Source of the DNA: Geodermatophilus normandii
GTDB lineage: Bacteria > Actinomycetota > Actinomycetes > Mycobacteriales > Geodermatophilaceae
DNA length: 64,000 nucleotides
Direction of reading: 5' to 3'
Assembly (NCBI RefSeq): GCF_003182485.1
Contig: NZ_QGTX01000001.1
Location: 992,001 to 1,056,000, forward strand
Made by a program: the position numbers and the translations under genes. Under the pieces are notes generated by a model. It was not told the DNA's origin. It searched no databases and saw nothing but the letters and a program-made list of their open reading frames with translations. Shown here in pieces: positions 34,928-42,986 of this stretch; the stretch's first letter is position 1; each line of letters opens with the position of its first letter.

Positions 34928-35212
34928 GTGAACAAGGCCGAACTCGTCTCCGCCATCGCCAAGCGCGCCGACGTCCCCAGCGCCACCGTGGACGCCGTCC
35001 TGAGCGGCCTGCAGGAGGAGCTCGTCGAGGCGATCACCCGCGGCGAGAAGGTCGCCGTCTCCGGCCTCATCACCGTCGAGCGCACCCAGCGGTCCGCCCG
35101 CACCGGCCGCAACCCGCAGACCGGCGAGTCGATCGACATCCCCGCGGCCAACACCGTCAAGGTGACCGCCGGCTCCAACCTCAAGAAGGCCGCCTCCAAC
35201 GTCCCGGTCTGA
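34928..35212 (+). CDS. HU-family DNA-binding protein
   Basis: 94-residue nucleoid protein. It opens MNKAELVSAIAKRADVPSAT and carries the family signature GEKVAVSGLITVERTQRSAR and GRNPQTGESIDIPAANTVKV (beta-arm with the intercalating Pro region RNPQTG), ending KKAASNVPV. It lacks the long Lys/Ala-rich tail of mycobacterial HupB, so it is a short HU. GTG start at 34928 behind GAGAGGAAA. Single gene. Confidence 0.95.
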   Translation: MNKAELVSAIAKRADVPSATVDAVLSGLQEELVEAITRGEKVAVSGLITVERTQRSARTGRNPQTGESIDIPAANTVKVTAGSNLKKAASNVPV

Positions 35213-35358
35213 CCGGCGGGGACGCACCGACGTCCGGTCCGATCCGCGGTCGCCCCGCCGGGGCGGCGCCTGACCCGTGTGACCTCGCCCACGCAGCGTG
35301 GGTCAGGATGCGCGGGCAGGCGCCGCCCGAGGGCGACGGCGCCGGGACGGAGGAGCAC

Positions 35359-36615
35359 GTGGCGAGCGGACTGACCCTGGACACCGACCCGGCCGAGGTC
35401 GGTCTCGACGCCGGCCGGCTGGACCGCCTGGACCGGCGGCTGACCCGCTGGGTCGACGACGGCCAGCTACCCGGCTTCCTCGTCACGGTGTCGCGGCACG
35501 GCCGGCTGGCGCACGTGGGGCGGTACGGCTCCCGCGACGTCGAGAACGGCCTGCCGGTCGAGGAGGACACCCGCTGGCGGATCTTCTCGATGACCAAGCC
35601 GGTGACCTCGGTGGCGGCGATGATGCTGTACGAGGAGGGGGCCTTCGAGCTCAGCGACCCGATCACCAAGTGGCTGCCGGAGTTCGCCGGGACCCGCGTC
35701 TACGTCGCCGGGTCGGCGCAGAAGCCGGTCACCCAGCCCCAGGTCGAGCCCATCCGCGTGTGGCACCTGCTCACCCACACGTCCGGGCTCACCTACGGCT
35801 TCCACCACGCCCACCCGGTCGACGCGATGTACCGCGCCATGGGGCACGAGTGGGGCACCCCGCCCGGCGTCGACTCGGCGGAGGCGTGCCGCCAGTGGGC
35901 CTCGGTGCCGCTGGTCTTCCAGCCCGGCTCGGAGTGGAACTACGGCGTCTCCACCGACGTCCTCGGCCGGCTCGTGGAGGTCGTGTCCGGGCAGACGCTC
36001 GACGTCTTCTTCCAGGAGCGGGTCTTCCGCCCGCTGGGCATGACCGAGACGTCCTTCGGCCTGCGGGAGGACGACGACGTCGCCTCGCTGGCCCGCCTGT
36101 ACGCCGCCGTCCCGGGGGCGCCCGGCGGCCCGGCCACCGCGTTCGCGCCGATCGACGCGATGGGCGAGGCGGCGCACCGCAAGCCGACGTTCCTGTCCGG
36201 TGGCGGCGGGCTGGTGTCGACGGCGGGTGACTACCTGCGCTTCTGCGAGATGCTGCGCCGCGGGGGCTCGTTCGACGGCGGGCGGCTCCTGGGCCCGCGC
36301 ACGCTGGCGCACATGGTCCGCAACCACCTGCCCGGCAACGCCGACCTGGAGACCTTCGGCCGGCCGCTGTTCGCCGAGACGCCGCTGCGCGGGGTGGGCT
36401 TCGGGCTGGGCTTCTCGATGGTGCTCGACCCCGCGCGCTACGGCGGCGTCGCCAGTGCCGGCGACTACAGCTGGGGCGGGGCGGCGTCGACGGCGTTCTA
36501 CGTGGACCCGGTCGAGGACGTCGTCGTCAGCTTCTACACGCAGCTGCTCCCCTCGAGCACGCTGCCGATCCGCGCCTACCTGCGCGCCCTGGTCAACCAG
36601 GCGATCGTCACCTGA
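35359..36615 (+). CDS. serine hydrolase of the beta-lactamase class C / family VIII esterase type
   Basis: 418 residues. The nucleophile lies in IFSMTKPVTS near residue 78 (S-x-x-K), the tyrosine in SEWNYGVSTDVLG near 195, and the third motif is SWGGAAST near 375, where penicillin-binding enzymes have KTG. WGG at this place is typical of family VIII carboxylesterases (EstB-like). No signal peptide, so cytoplasmic esterase activity is more likely than drug resistance. GTG at 35359 is chosen because GGAGGAG precedes it. Confidence 0.87.
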   Translation: MASGLTLDTDPAEVGLDAGRLDRLDRRLTRWVDDGQLPGFLVTVSRHGRLAHVGRYGSRDVENGLPVEEDTRWRIFSMTKPVTSVAAMMLYEEGAFELSDPITKWLPEFAGTRVYVAGSAQKPVTQPQVEPIRVWHLLTHTSGLTYGFHHAHPVDAMYRAMGHEWGTPPGVDSAEACRQWASVPLVFQPGSEWNYGVSTDVLGRLVEVVSGQTLDVFFQERVFRPLGMTETSFGLREDDDVASLARLYAAVPGAPGGPATAFAPIDAMGEAAHRKPTFLSGGGGLVSTAGDYLRFCEMLRRGGSFDGGRLLGPRTLAHMVRNHLPGNADLETFGRPLFAETPLRGVGFGLGFSMVLDPARYGGVASAGDYSWGGAASTAFYVDPVEDVVVSFYTQLLPSSTLPIRAYLRALVNQAIVT

Positions 36616-36624
36616 GGGCGCGCA

Positions 36625-36659
36625 CTCCCGCGGACGTGCACCGTGCACGTCCGCGGGAG
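36625..36659. terminator. perfect 16-bp bidirectional terminator hairpin
   Basis: The 16 bases CTCCCGCGGACGTGCA at 36625-36640 pair perfectly with 36644-36659 around a CCG loop. It lies 9 bases past the serine hydrolase stop and 8 bases past the MaoC stop, between convergent genes, so it can end both transcripts. No T-run. Confidence 0.8.
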
Positions 36660-36667
36660 CGCCCGCC

Positions 36668-37129
36668 TCAGAGGTAGCGGCGGTAGACGACGGTGGCGAC
36701 CATCGCCGGCTTCGTCTGGCCCTCGACCTCGACGGTGACGTCCATGTTCATCGCGATGCCGCCGTCGAAGGGCGTCGCGGACGCGAGCGCCGCGCCGGCG
36801 CGGACCCGGCTGCCCACCGGAACCGGCGAGGGGAAGCGCACCTTCTCGGTGCCGTAGTTGACGCCCATGCGGAAGCCGTTGATCTCCACGATCTCCGGCA
36901 GCAGCGACGGGATGAGCGACAGCGTCAGGTAGCCGTGCGCGACCGGGCCGCCGAAGGGGCTCTCCCTCGTCGCGCGCTCGACGTCGACGTGGATCCACTG
37001 GTGGTCCCCGGTCGCCTCGGCGAACTGGTCCACCTGCTCCTGGGTCACCTCGACCCAGCCGCTGTACCCGAGGTGCTGCCCGACGAGCCCCTGCACGCCC
37101 TCGACGCCCTCCACGGTGGTCTGCGCCAT
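36668..37129 (-). CDS. MaoC-like (R)-hydratase, HtdZ (Rv0130) type
   Basis: 153-residue single-hotdog enoyl-thioester hydratase. The hydratase-2 motif is complete: FAEATGDHQWIHVDVERA near residue 42 (catalytic Asp and His), PFGGPVAHGYLTLSLIPSL, then NYGTEKVRFPSPVPVGSRVR. These segments match mycobacterial HtdZ/Rv0130 nearly position for position. It probably hydrates trans-2-enoyl-CoA to (R)-3-hydroxyacyl-CoA. ATG at 37129. Divergent from folP2. Confidence 0.92.
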   Translation of the reverse strand: MAQTTVEGVEGVQGLVGQHLGYSGWVEVTQEQVDQFAEATGDHQWIHVDVERATRESPFGGPVAHGYLTLSLIPSLLPEIVEINGFRMGVNYGTEKVRFPSPVPVGSRVRAGAALASATPFDGGIAMNMDVTVEVEGQTKPAMVATVVYRRYL

Positions 37130-37212
37130 CGCCTGTCCTCCTGTGTCCTCGGTCCGTGTCGCTGGTGGTCTGGTTGGCTGACTCCACCACATCGGCGGGA
37201 ACGGGGGCGACG

Positions 37213-38073
37213 GTGCTGCGACTGGGCCGGCTGGACGTGCCCGACGGCGGTCTGGTGGTCATGGCCATCGTGAACCGCACGCCGGACTCCTTCTACGACC
37301 GCGGCGCGACCTACGAGCTGGCCGCCGCGGTCGAGCGGGTGGACCGGGTGGTGGCCGAGGGGGCGGACGTCGTCGACGTCGGCGGGGTGAAGGCCGCGCC
37401 GGGCGCCGAGGTGTCCCCCGCCGAGGAGATCCGCCGCACCGTGGACCTCGTCGCGGCCGTCCGCGCGGCCCACCCGGACCTGCCGATCTCCATCGACACC
37501 TGGCGCGCCGAGGTCGCGCGCGAGGTCCTGGCCGCCGGGGCCGACGTCGTCAACGACGCGTGGGGCGGCGTCGACCCGGAGCTGGCGCACGTCGCCGCGG
37601 AGGCGGGTGCCGGCATCGTGTGCACCCACGCCGGCGGGCTGCCGCCCCGCACCCGGCCGCACCGGGTCGCCTACGACGACGTGGTCGCCGACGTCGTCGC
37701 GCGGACGACGGCGCTGGCCGAGGCCGCCGTCGCCGCCGGCGTGGACCGCGAGCGGGTGCTCGTCGACCCCGGGCACGACTTCGGCAAGAACACCCGGCAC
37801 TCGCTGGAGGCCACCCGCCGCCTCGACGAGCTGGTCGCCACCGGCTGGCCGGTGCTGGTGGCGCTGTCCAACAAGGACTTCGTCGGCGAGACCCTCGACG
37901 TCCCCCTCGAGCAGCGGCTCACCGGCACGCTCGCGGCGACGGCGGTCAGCGCGTGGCTCGGCGCCCGGGTGTTCCGCGCCCACGACGTCGCCGCCACCCG
38001 CCAGACGCTGGACATGGTGGCCTCGATCCGCGGCGACCGTCCGCCCGCACGCACCACCCGCGGCCTGGCGTAG
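37213..38073 (+). CDS. folP2: dihydropteroate-synthase-like protein FolP2
   Basis: About 286 residues with the pterin-binding TIM barrel: VMAIVNRTPDSFYDRGATYE near residue 18, ADVVDVGGVKAAPGAEV, PISIDTWRAEVAREVL, DVVNDAWGGVDPEL, VDPGHDFGKNTRHSLE, ALSNKDFVGETL and a C-terminal ATRQTLDMVASIRG. These fit FolP2 (Rv1207), a paralogue reported to lack dihydropteroate synthase activity, better than FolP1. GTG at 37213 gives the expected N-terminus. Function unresolved. Confidence 0.87.
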   Translation: MLRLGRLDVPDGGLVVMAIVNRTPDSFYDRGATYELAAAVERVDRVVAEGADVVDVGGVKAAPGAEVSPAEEIRRTVDLVAAVRAAHPDLPISIDTWRAEVAREVLAAGADVVNDAWGGVDPELAHVAAEAGAGIVCTHAGGLPPRTRPHRVAYDDVVADVVARTTALAEAAVAAGVDRERVLVDPGHDFGKNTRHSLEATRRLDELVATGWPVLVALSNKDFVGETLDVPLEQRLTGTLAATAVSAWLGARVFRAHDVAATRQTLDMVASIRGDRPPARTTRGLA

Positions 38074-38084
38074 CGGCCGTCCGC

Positions 38085-38173
38085 GCACGATCAGCTGAGC
38101 TCGGCGTGGAGCGTCCTGGCTCACCGTCGGCAGTGAGCCAGGACGCGGCACGACCAGGTCACCTGATCGTGCC
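38085..38173. repeat. nested inverted repeats with alternative pairings
   Basis: Three inverted repeats are interleaved. GCACGATCAG (38085-38094) matches CTGATCGTGC (38163-38172). Inside, GCGTCCTGGCTCAC (38111-38124) pairs perfectly with 38133-38146 around 8 bases. GGCACGA (38147-38153) pairs with TCGTGCC (38167-38173), extended by CAGGT/ACCTG. The segment 38163-38173 can pair with either the far-left or the near arm but not both. It lies between folP2 and the thioesterase and could be a terminator/antiterminator or a repeat element. Confidence 0.65.
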
Positions 38174-38189
38174 GCGTTACCGTCCGCGC

Positions 38190-38612
38190 ATGGCCGCCAC
38201 CGGGTTCCTCCCCGCCGACGAGCTCAACGCCCTGCTGCCGGGCACCCTCCCCGGGCTGCTCGGGCTGGCGGTCACCGCGCACGAGCCCGGCCGGCTCGAG
38301 GCCGCCCTCGAGGTCCGCCCCGACCTGCTCGCGCCCAACGGCTACCTGCACGCCGCGACCGTCGTCGCGCTCGCCGACACCGCCTGCGGCCTGGCCACCC
38401 GGGCGCTGCTGCCCGAGGGCGCGGCCGGCTTCACCACCATCGAGCTCAAGAGCAACTTCCTCGGCACCGCCCGCGAGGGGCGGGTGGAGACGGTCGCCAC
38501 CAACGTCCACGCCGGGCGCTCCACGCAGGTGTGGGACGCCGTCGTCCGGTCCGGCGCCGGGAGGACGCTGGCGCTGTTCCGCTGCACCCAGTCGGTGCTG
38601 TGGCCGAGGTGA
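38190..38612 (+). CDS. PaaI-like hotdog thioesterase
   Basis: 140 residues. GYLHAATVVALADTACGLAT near residue 51 is the 4-hydroxybenzoyl-CoA/PaaI thioesterase core (HG-x3-A-x3-D-x-A pattern, with His replacing part of HGG), and TTIELKSNFLGTAREG follows. Such enzymes hydrolyse aromatic or short acyl-CoA. An acyl-CoA ligase gene lies 78 bases downstream on the same strand, so the two may work on the same acyl group. ATG at 38190 just after the nested repeats. Confidence 0.87.
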   Translation: MAATGFLPADELNALLPGTLPGLLGLAVTAHEPGRLEAALEVRPDLLAPNGYLHAATVVALADTACGLATRALLPEGAAGFTTIELKSNFLGTAREGRVETVATNVHAGRSTQVWDAVVRSGAGRTLALFRCTQSVLWPR

Positions 38613-38689
38613 CCCGCCAGTAACCCGCGAGTCGCGCGACACACGGCGGGTGTGAGACTGGCGCCACCCCGAACCCGAGGAGGAGCACA

Positions 38690-40288
38690 GTGGCTCTGGC
38701 CAGTCGTTATCCCGACGTCGCGATCCCCGACCAGTCGGTCCCCGAGTTCGTCCTCGCGGGCGGTGCCTCGCGTCCGGACGCGCCCGCCCTGGTCGACGGC
38801 CTGACCGGCGACTCGATCACCCACGGCCAGCTGGCCACCTACGTCGACCGCGTCGCGGCCGCGCTCGCCGCCCGCGGCCTGCGCAAGGGCGACGTCGTCG
38901 CGGTGCTGTGCCCGAACACCATGTGGTACCCGGTAGTGTTCCACGGCATCGCCCGCGCCGGCTGCGTGATGAGCCCGATCAACTCGCTCTACACCGCCCA
39001 CGAGGTCGCCTTCCAGCTGAAGGACTCCGGCGCGAAGGTGCTCATCACCGTCTCGCCGTTCCTCGACCGGGCGCTGGAGGCCACCGAGCAGACGCCGGTC
39101 GACGAGGTGGTCGTCATGGACGGCGCCGAGGGCCACGCCTCGCTGCTCGACCTGATCAGCAGCGACGCCCCGTCGGTCGACGTCGACATCGACCCCGCCG
39201 AGGACCTGGTCACGCTGCCCTACTCCAGCGGCACCACCGGCCTGCCCAAGGGCGTCATGCTCACCCACCGCAACCTGGTGGCCAACGTCAGCCAGTCCCG
39301 CCCGCTGGTGGAGCTGCACGAGGGCGACGAGCGGATCATCGCCGTCCTGCCGTTCTTCCACATCTACGGCCTGACCGTGCTGATGAACCAGGGCCTGCAG
39401 TGGGGCGGCACCGTCGTCACCCTGCCGCGCTTCGACCTCGAGCAGTTCCTGCGCACCATCCAGGACCAGAAGATCACCCGTGCCTTCGTGGCGCCGCCCA
39501 TCGTGCTCGCGCTGGCCAAGCACCCGATGGTCGACCAGTTCGACCTCTCCTCGCTGCGCAGCATCACCTCCGGGGCCGCGCCGCTGGACGAGGCGCTGGC
39601 CCAGGCCGCCCAGGACCGGCTGCGCAAGGGCGCGGCCGACGGCGTCGTCGTCGCGCAGGGCTACGGGATGACGGAGCTGTCGCCGGTCTCGCACACCACG
39701 CCCGACGCCACGCGGCTGCCCGAGGGTGTCACCGCCGTGCCGAAGGGGTCGGTCGGCCTGGCGCTGCCCAACACCGAGTGCCGGCTGGTCGACCCGTCGA
39801 CGGGCGAGGACGCCGCGGCCGGAGAGCGCGGTGAGCTGTGGGTGCGCGGCCCGCAGGTGATGAAGGGCTACCTCAACAACCCGACCGCGACGGCCGACAC
39901 CCTCGACGCCGAGGGCTGGCTGCACACCGGCGACGTCGCCATCGTCGACGAGAACGGTTGCTTCACCGTCGTCGACCGGGTCAAGGAGCTGATCAAGTAC
40001 AAGGGGTACCAGGTGGCCCCGGCCGAGCTCGAGGCCGTGTTGCTCAACAACCCGGCCATCGCCGACGCCGCCGTGATCGGCGTCAAGGACGAGGAGAGCG
40101 GCGAGGAGCTGCCCAAGGCGTTCGTCGTCCGGGCGCCCGGCGCGGAGATCTCCGAGCAGGAGGTCATGGACTACGCGGGCAGCCGGCTCGCGCCGCACAA
40201 GAAGATCCGTGCGGTGGAGTTCATCGAGCAGGTGCCGAAGTCCGCGGCCGGCAAGATCCTCCGCAAGGACCTCAAGGCGCGCGCGTAG
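38690..40288 (+). CDS. acyl-CoA ligase (AMP-binding, 4-coumarate-CoA ligase/FadD type)
   Basis: 532-residue adenylate-forming enzyme that makes an acyl- or aryl-CoA from acid, ATP and CoA. Motif A5/P-loop is LPYSSGTTGLPKGVMLTHRN near residue 180, A5 AQGYGMTELSPVSHTT near 322, A7/A8 GWLHTGDVAIVDENGCFTVV near 408 and the catalytic lysine in PKSAAGKILRKDL near 520. The AMP motif ITSGAAPLDEAL fits 4CL-like members. GTG start with AGGAGGAG upstream. A strong hairpin follows. Confidence 0.93.
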   Translation: MALASRYPDVAIPDQSVPEFVLAGGASRPDAPALVDGLTGDSITHGQLATYVDRVAAALAARGLRKGDVVAVLCPNTMWYPVVFHGIARAGCVMSPINSLYTAHEVAFQLKDSGAKVLITVSPFLDRALEATEQTPVDEVVVMDGAEGHASLLDLISSDAPSVDVDIDPAEDLVTLPYSSGTTGLPKGVMLTHRNLVANVSQSRPLVELHEGDERIIAVLPFFHIYGLTVLMNQGLQWGGTVVTLPRFDLEQFLRTIQDQKITRAFVAPPIVLALAKHPMVDQFDLSSLRSITSGAAPLDEALAQAAQDRLRKGAADGVVVAQGYGMTELSPVSHTTPDATRLPEGVTAVPKGSVGLALPNTECRLVDPSTGEDAAAGERGELWVRGPQVMKGYLNNPTATADTLDAEGWLHTGDVAIVDENGCFTVVDRVKELIKYKGYQVAPAELEAVLLNNPAIADAAVIGVKDEESGEELPKAFVVRAPGAEISEQEVMDYAGSRLAPHKKIRAVEFIEQVPKSAAGKILRKDLKARA

Positions 40289-40295
40289 CGCCGCG

Positions 40296-40325
40296 GCGGG
40301 CCGGTCCCCTCGGGGGCCGGCCCGC
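40296..40325 (+). terminator. terminator hairpin after acyl-CoA ligase
   Basis: GCGGGCCGG (40296-40304) pairs with CCGGCCCGC (40317-40325), continued by a T-G wobble and CCCC/GGGG around a 2-base turn. It begins 7 bases past the stop and lies between convergent genes. Confidence 0.75.
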
Positions 40326-40339
40326 TGTCGTCCCCGGCC

Positions 40340-41050
40340 TCACCACGGCAGGCCGAGGACGGCGTCGCGGGTGCGGGCGTGCCGCGCGCCCGCGAAGCGC
40401 AGGACCGTCCGGGCCGGCCGGGACGCGGTGCGCAGCACCCGGACCCGCTCGGCGGGGTGGCAGGCGTCGAGCAGCCACGGCAGCGTGAACAGCGCCTGAC
40501 CGGCCGGCAGGGAGCGGCGGGCGGCCCGCACGAGCCGCTCCCGCTCGGCCGCGGGCACGTGCTCGTCGACCAGCGGGAGCACGCCGTCCTCCTCGGCGTC
40601 GAGGCGCGCGGCGACCAGGTCGGCGAGGTCGGTGAGCGCCACGGCCAGCGCCGGGGCGCCGGCGCTGACGTCGCGGGCGAACAGCGGCAGCGCCTGCCGG
40701 GCCCGCGCGAGCGCGGAGTCGAGGGCGGCGTCGCCGCCGGCGCGGCGCGGGTCCGGGGAGCCCCCGGGCAGCACGACCCGGGACAGCGCGGCCTCCAGCC
40801 CGCGGCGCAGCGCCGCGTGGGCCCGCACCTCGGCCAGCACCCGCGTGGTCCAGCGGACCAGCTCGCGCTGGCGGACAGGGCAGCACGGCTCGTCGAGGGC
40901 GACGCCGCTGAGGGCGTCGGCGACGACCCGCGTGCCGGAGCGCAGGGCCCGGTGCAGCAGGGCGTGGTCGGTCAGGTCGGTCACCGCGCCGCGGCCGGCG
41001 GGGGCGGGCGCGCGGCGGACGGGCGCGGGGGACGTCGTCGTCGTGGTCAT
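40340..41050 (-). CDS. hemerythrin-HHE-like protein with few iron ligands
   Basis: 236 residues, mostly helical. DHALLHRALRSGTRVVADAL, VLAEVRAHAALRRGL, ARLDAEEDGVLPLVDEHVP and ALFTLPWLLDACHPAERVRV follow the layout of actinobacterial hemerythrin-domain proteins. The usual HH-x2-ED pair in the second helix is replaced by HAALRRGLE and only scattered histidines remain, so di-iron binding is uncertain. ATG at 41050; 74 bases downstream of the AraC gene and possibly co-transcribed. Function unknown. Confidence 0.7.
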   Translation of the reverse strand: MTTTTTSPAPVRRAPAPAGRGAVTDLTDHALLHRALRSGTRVVADALSGVALDEPCCPVRQRELVRWTTRVLAEVRAHAALRRGLEAALSRVVLPGGSPDPRRAGGDAALDSALARARQALPLFARDVSAGAPALAVALTDLADLVAARLDAEEDGVLPLVDEHVPAAERERLVRAARRSLPAGQALFTLPWLLDACHPAERVRVLRTASRPARTVLRFAGARHARTRDAVLGLPW

Positions 41051-41124
41051 GGCGGGAACGGTGCCGCCGGGCCCCTGCACGGCGCTTGTGGCCTGCTTGG
41101 AGCCGGGCGTGACGGCCGGCCCGG

Positions 41125-42120
41125 TCAGTGGCCGCCCGGCGGTCGCGCCGCCTCTCCGGCCGCGGTCGGCGGGACGCCGACGATCCGCTTGTACGCACGC
41201 GAGAAGGCGGCCTCGGACTCGTAGCCCAGGCGTCCGGCCAGCTCCCCCACCCGCGCGCCCTGCCCGAGGGCGACCGTGGCCAGGTGCATGCGCCAGCGGG
41301 CCAGGTGGTGCATGACCGGCTCCCCGGCCAGCTCGGTGAACCGGGCGGCGAACGACGAGCGCGACATCCGGGCCTCCCTCGCCAGCCGGGTCAACGTCCA
41401 GGCCGTCCCGGGCTCCCGGTGCAGCAGGGCCACCGCCTGCCCGACCTGGGGGTCGCGCAGGGCCCGCAGCCAGCCCGGACCGGTGGCGGCGGTGTCCAGC
41501 CACGTGCGGACGGCCTGGAGGACGACGACGTCGGCGAGCCGGGTGACCACCGCCTCGGCGCCCGGGCGGTCCTCGGCGGCCTCGTCCGTGAGGACCTGCA
41601 GCAGCAGCGGCAACCACCCGGTCCGGCGGGGGTCGCGCCCGTCGACGACCAGGACCGGCGGGAGCAGGTCGAGCAGGGGGGCCGCACCGGGCCGGGCGGG
41701 CTCGACCACCCCGCACACCATCGCCGCCGGGGCGCCGCCGCCGTCCAGCCGCAGGACCGAGTAGTGCTCGCCCAGCTGCTGCTGCGGCAGCAGGTCGGCC
41801 CGACCGGCGACCGGTGCCCCCGGTGCGCTGCGCAGCAGGTGCCCGCGACCGTGCGGGACCAGGGCGAGGTCACCCACCCCGAGCGTCCGCTGCTCGCCGT
41901 CGACCTCGAGCACGACGCTGCCGCGGGTGACGACGTGGAAGGCCATGCACCCGGCGAGGGCGGGCATCTCGACGCCCCAGGGCGCGGTCGCCTCCGACCG
42001 GCAGTAGAAGGTGCCGTGGACGCGGAGGTCGGCGAGCAGGTCGCCGACCGGGTCGACCGGCGTCCAGGGCCGGGCCGCGTCCCCGCCGCCGTCCTCCCCG
42101 CCGTGCCCGCCTGCGCCCAC
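41125..42120 (-). CDS. AraC-family regulator with cupin sensor
   Basis: 331 residues. The N-terminal cupin_6 domain (MAFHVVTRGSVVLEVDGEQR, LALVPHGRGHLLRS) is followed by a C-terminal double HTH: WTLTRLAREARMSRSSFAAR near residue 245 and VGELAGRLGYESEAAFSRAY near 290, then KRIVGVPP. It is divergent from the NmrA-like/quinone reductase pair and overlaps no gene. Members with this architecture often respond to redox-active or aromatic compounds, consistent with the neighbours (inference). Confidence 0.92.
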   Translation of the reverse strand: MGAGGHGGEDGGGDAARPWTPVDPVGDLLADLRVHGTFYCRSEATAPWGVEMPALAGCMAFHVVTRGSVVLEVDGEQRTLGVGDLALVPHGRGHLLRSAPGAPVAGRADLLPQQQLGEHYSVLRLDGGGAPAAMVCGVVEPARPGAAPLLDLLPPVLVVDGRDPRRTGWLPLLLQVLTDEAAEDRPGAEAVVTRLADVVVLQAVRTWLDTAATGPGWLRALRDPQVGQAVALLHREPGTAWTLTRLAREARMSRSSFAARFTELAGEPVMHHLARWRMHLATVALGQGARVGELAGRLGYESEAAFSRAYKRIVGVPPTAAGEAARPPGGH

Positions 42121-42275
42121 GGCACCAGCCTGCTGGCCCCTCCCACCGGGCGTCCAGGCATCCCGGACGAACGGGCACGGACGTCGGACGCACGGTCATG
42201 GGCCGGCGCGCTCCGGCCCGCCAGTCTCGGCAGCGACCGGCCACGTCGGCCGGCGGGACCGGGAGGAGCAGGGAC

Positions 42276-42977
42276 GTGCGCGTGCTGGTGGTGGGGGCGA
42301 CGGGTGGTTCGGGACGGGCGGCGGTCGAGGCGCTGACCTCGCGGGGACACGAGGTGACCGCGTTCGCGCGGCGGGCGGGCGCCGCGTACGCGGAGCGCGC
42401 CGGCATCCGGGCGGTGGACGGCGACGCGACGGTGCCGGAGGACGTCGACCGCGCCGTCCGGGGACAGGACGCGGTGGTGGTGACCCTGGGCATCAGCGAG
42501 CACCCGCTCCGGGTGCGGCTGCGCGGGAGCCGCGGCACCCCGATGGACGTGCGCTCGCGCGGCACGGCCGCGGTGGCCGCCGCCATGCGGGCCCACGGGG
42601 TCCCGCGCCTGGTCGTGCAGTCGTCCTACGGCGTCGGGACGACGCGGGAGTGGCTGCCGCTGTCCTCGCGGCTGGTGTTCGCGCTCCTCCTGCGTCCGCA
42701 GATCGCCGACCACGAGCGGCAGGAGCGGGTGGTGCGGGACAGCGGCCTGGACTGGACGATCGTCCAGCCGGTCTACCTCACCGACGGCGACGATCCGGCC
42801 GCGACCTCGCCGGACGGGGACGTCGCGGGCATGCGCGTCTCCCGCCGGGCGGTGGGCGGGGTGCTCGCCGACCTGGTGGCCACGGGAGGGGACGGCCGCT
42901 GCCTGGCGGTGTCCGGCGCCGCGGTCCCCTCGACCGGACCCGGTCTGCCGACGGTGGGGAGCGCGCGGGCCTCCTAG
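42276..42977 (+). CDS. NAD(P)-binding NmrA/SDR-a5-like protein
   Basis: 233 residues. VRVLVVGATGGSGRAAVEAL is the extended-SDR cofactor motif, followed by VTAFARRAG, VDGDATVPEDVDRAVRGQDA and DWTIVQPVYLTDG. It lacks the Tyr-x3-Lys pair of classical reductases, so it may sense or reduce without that chemistry. GTG at 42276 behind GGGAGGAGCAGG; an upstream frame extension to 42198 overlaps the AraC-side promoter region and is not used. Nine bases precede the next gene. Confidence 0.87.
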   Translation: MRVLVVGATGGSGRAAVEALTSRGHEVTAFARRAGAAYAERAGIRAVDGDATVPEDVDRAVRGQDAVVVTLGISEHPLRVRLRGSRGTPMDVRSRGTAAVAAAMRAHGVPRLVVQSSYGVGTTREWLPLSSRLVFALLLRPQIADHERQERVVRDSGLDWTIVQPVYLTDGDDPAATSPDGDVAGMRVSRRAVGGVLADLVATGGDGRCLAVSGAAVPSTGPGLPTVGSARAS

Positions 42978-42986
42978 GGTCGGGGC

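Noticed and set aside
35359-36615. Beta-lactamase conferring drug resistance
   Set aside because: No signal peptide, and the third motif is WGG rather than KTG, which fits family VIII esterases.
36668-37192. Longer start (37192) for the HtdZ-like gene
   Set aside because: The extra 21 residues (MWWSQPTRPPATR...) are not family-like and would overlap the folP2 promoter region; ATG at 37129 matches the family start.
37213-38073. True dihydropteroate synthase FolP1
   Set aside because: Sequence blocks follow FolP2, a paralogue reported without that activity, and no other folate genes are adjacent.
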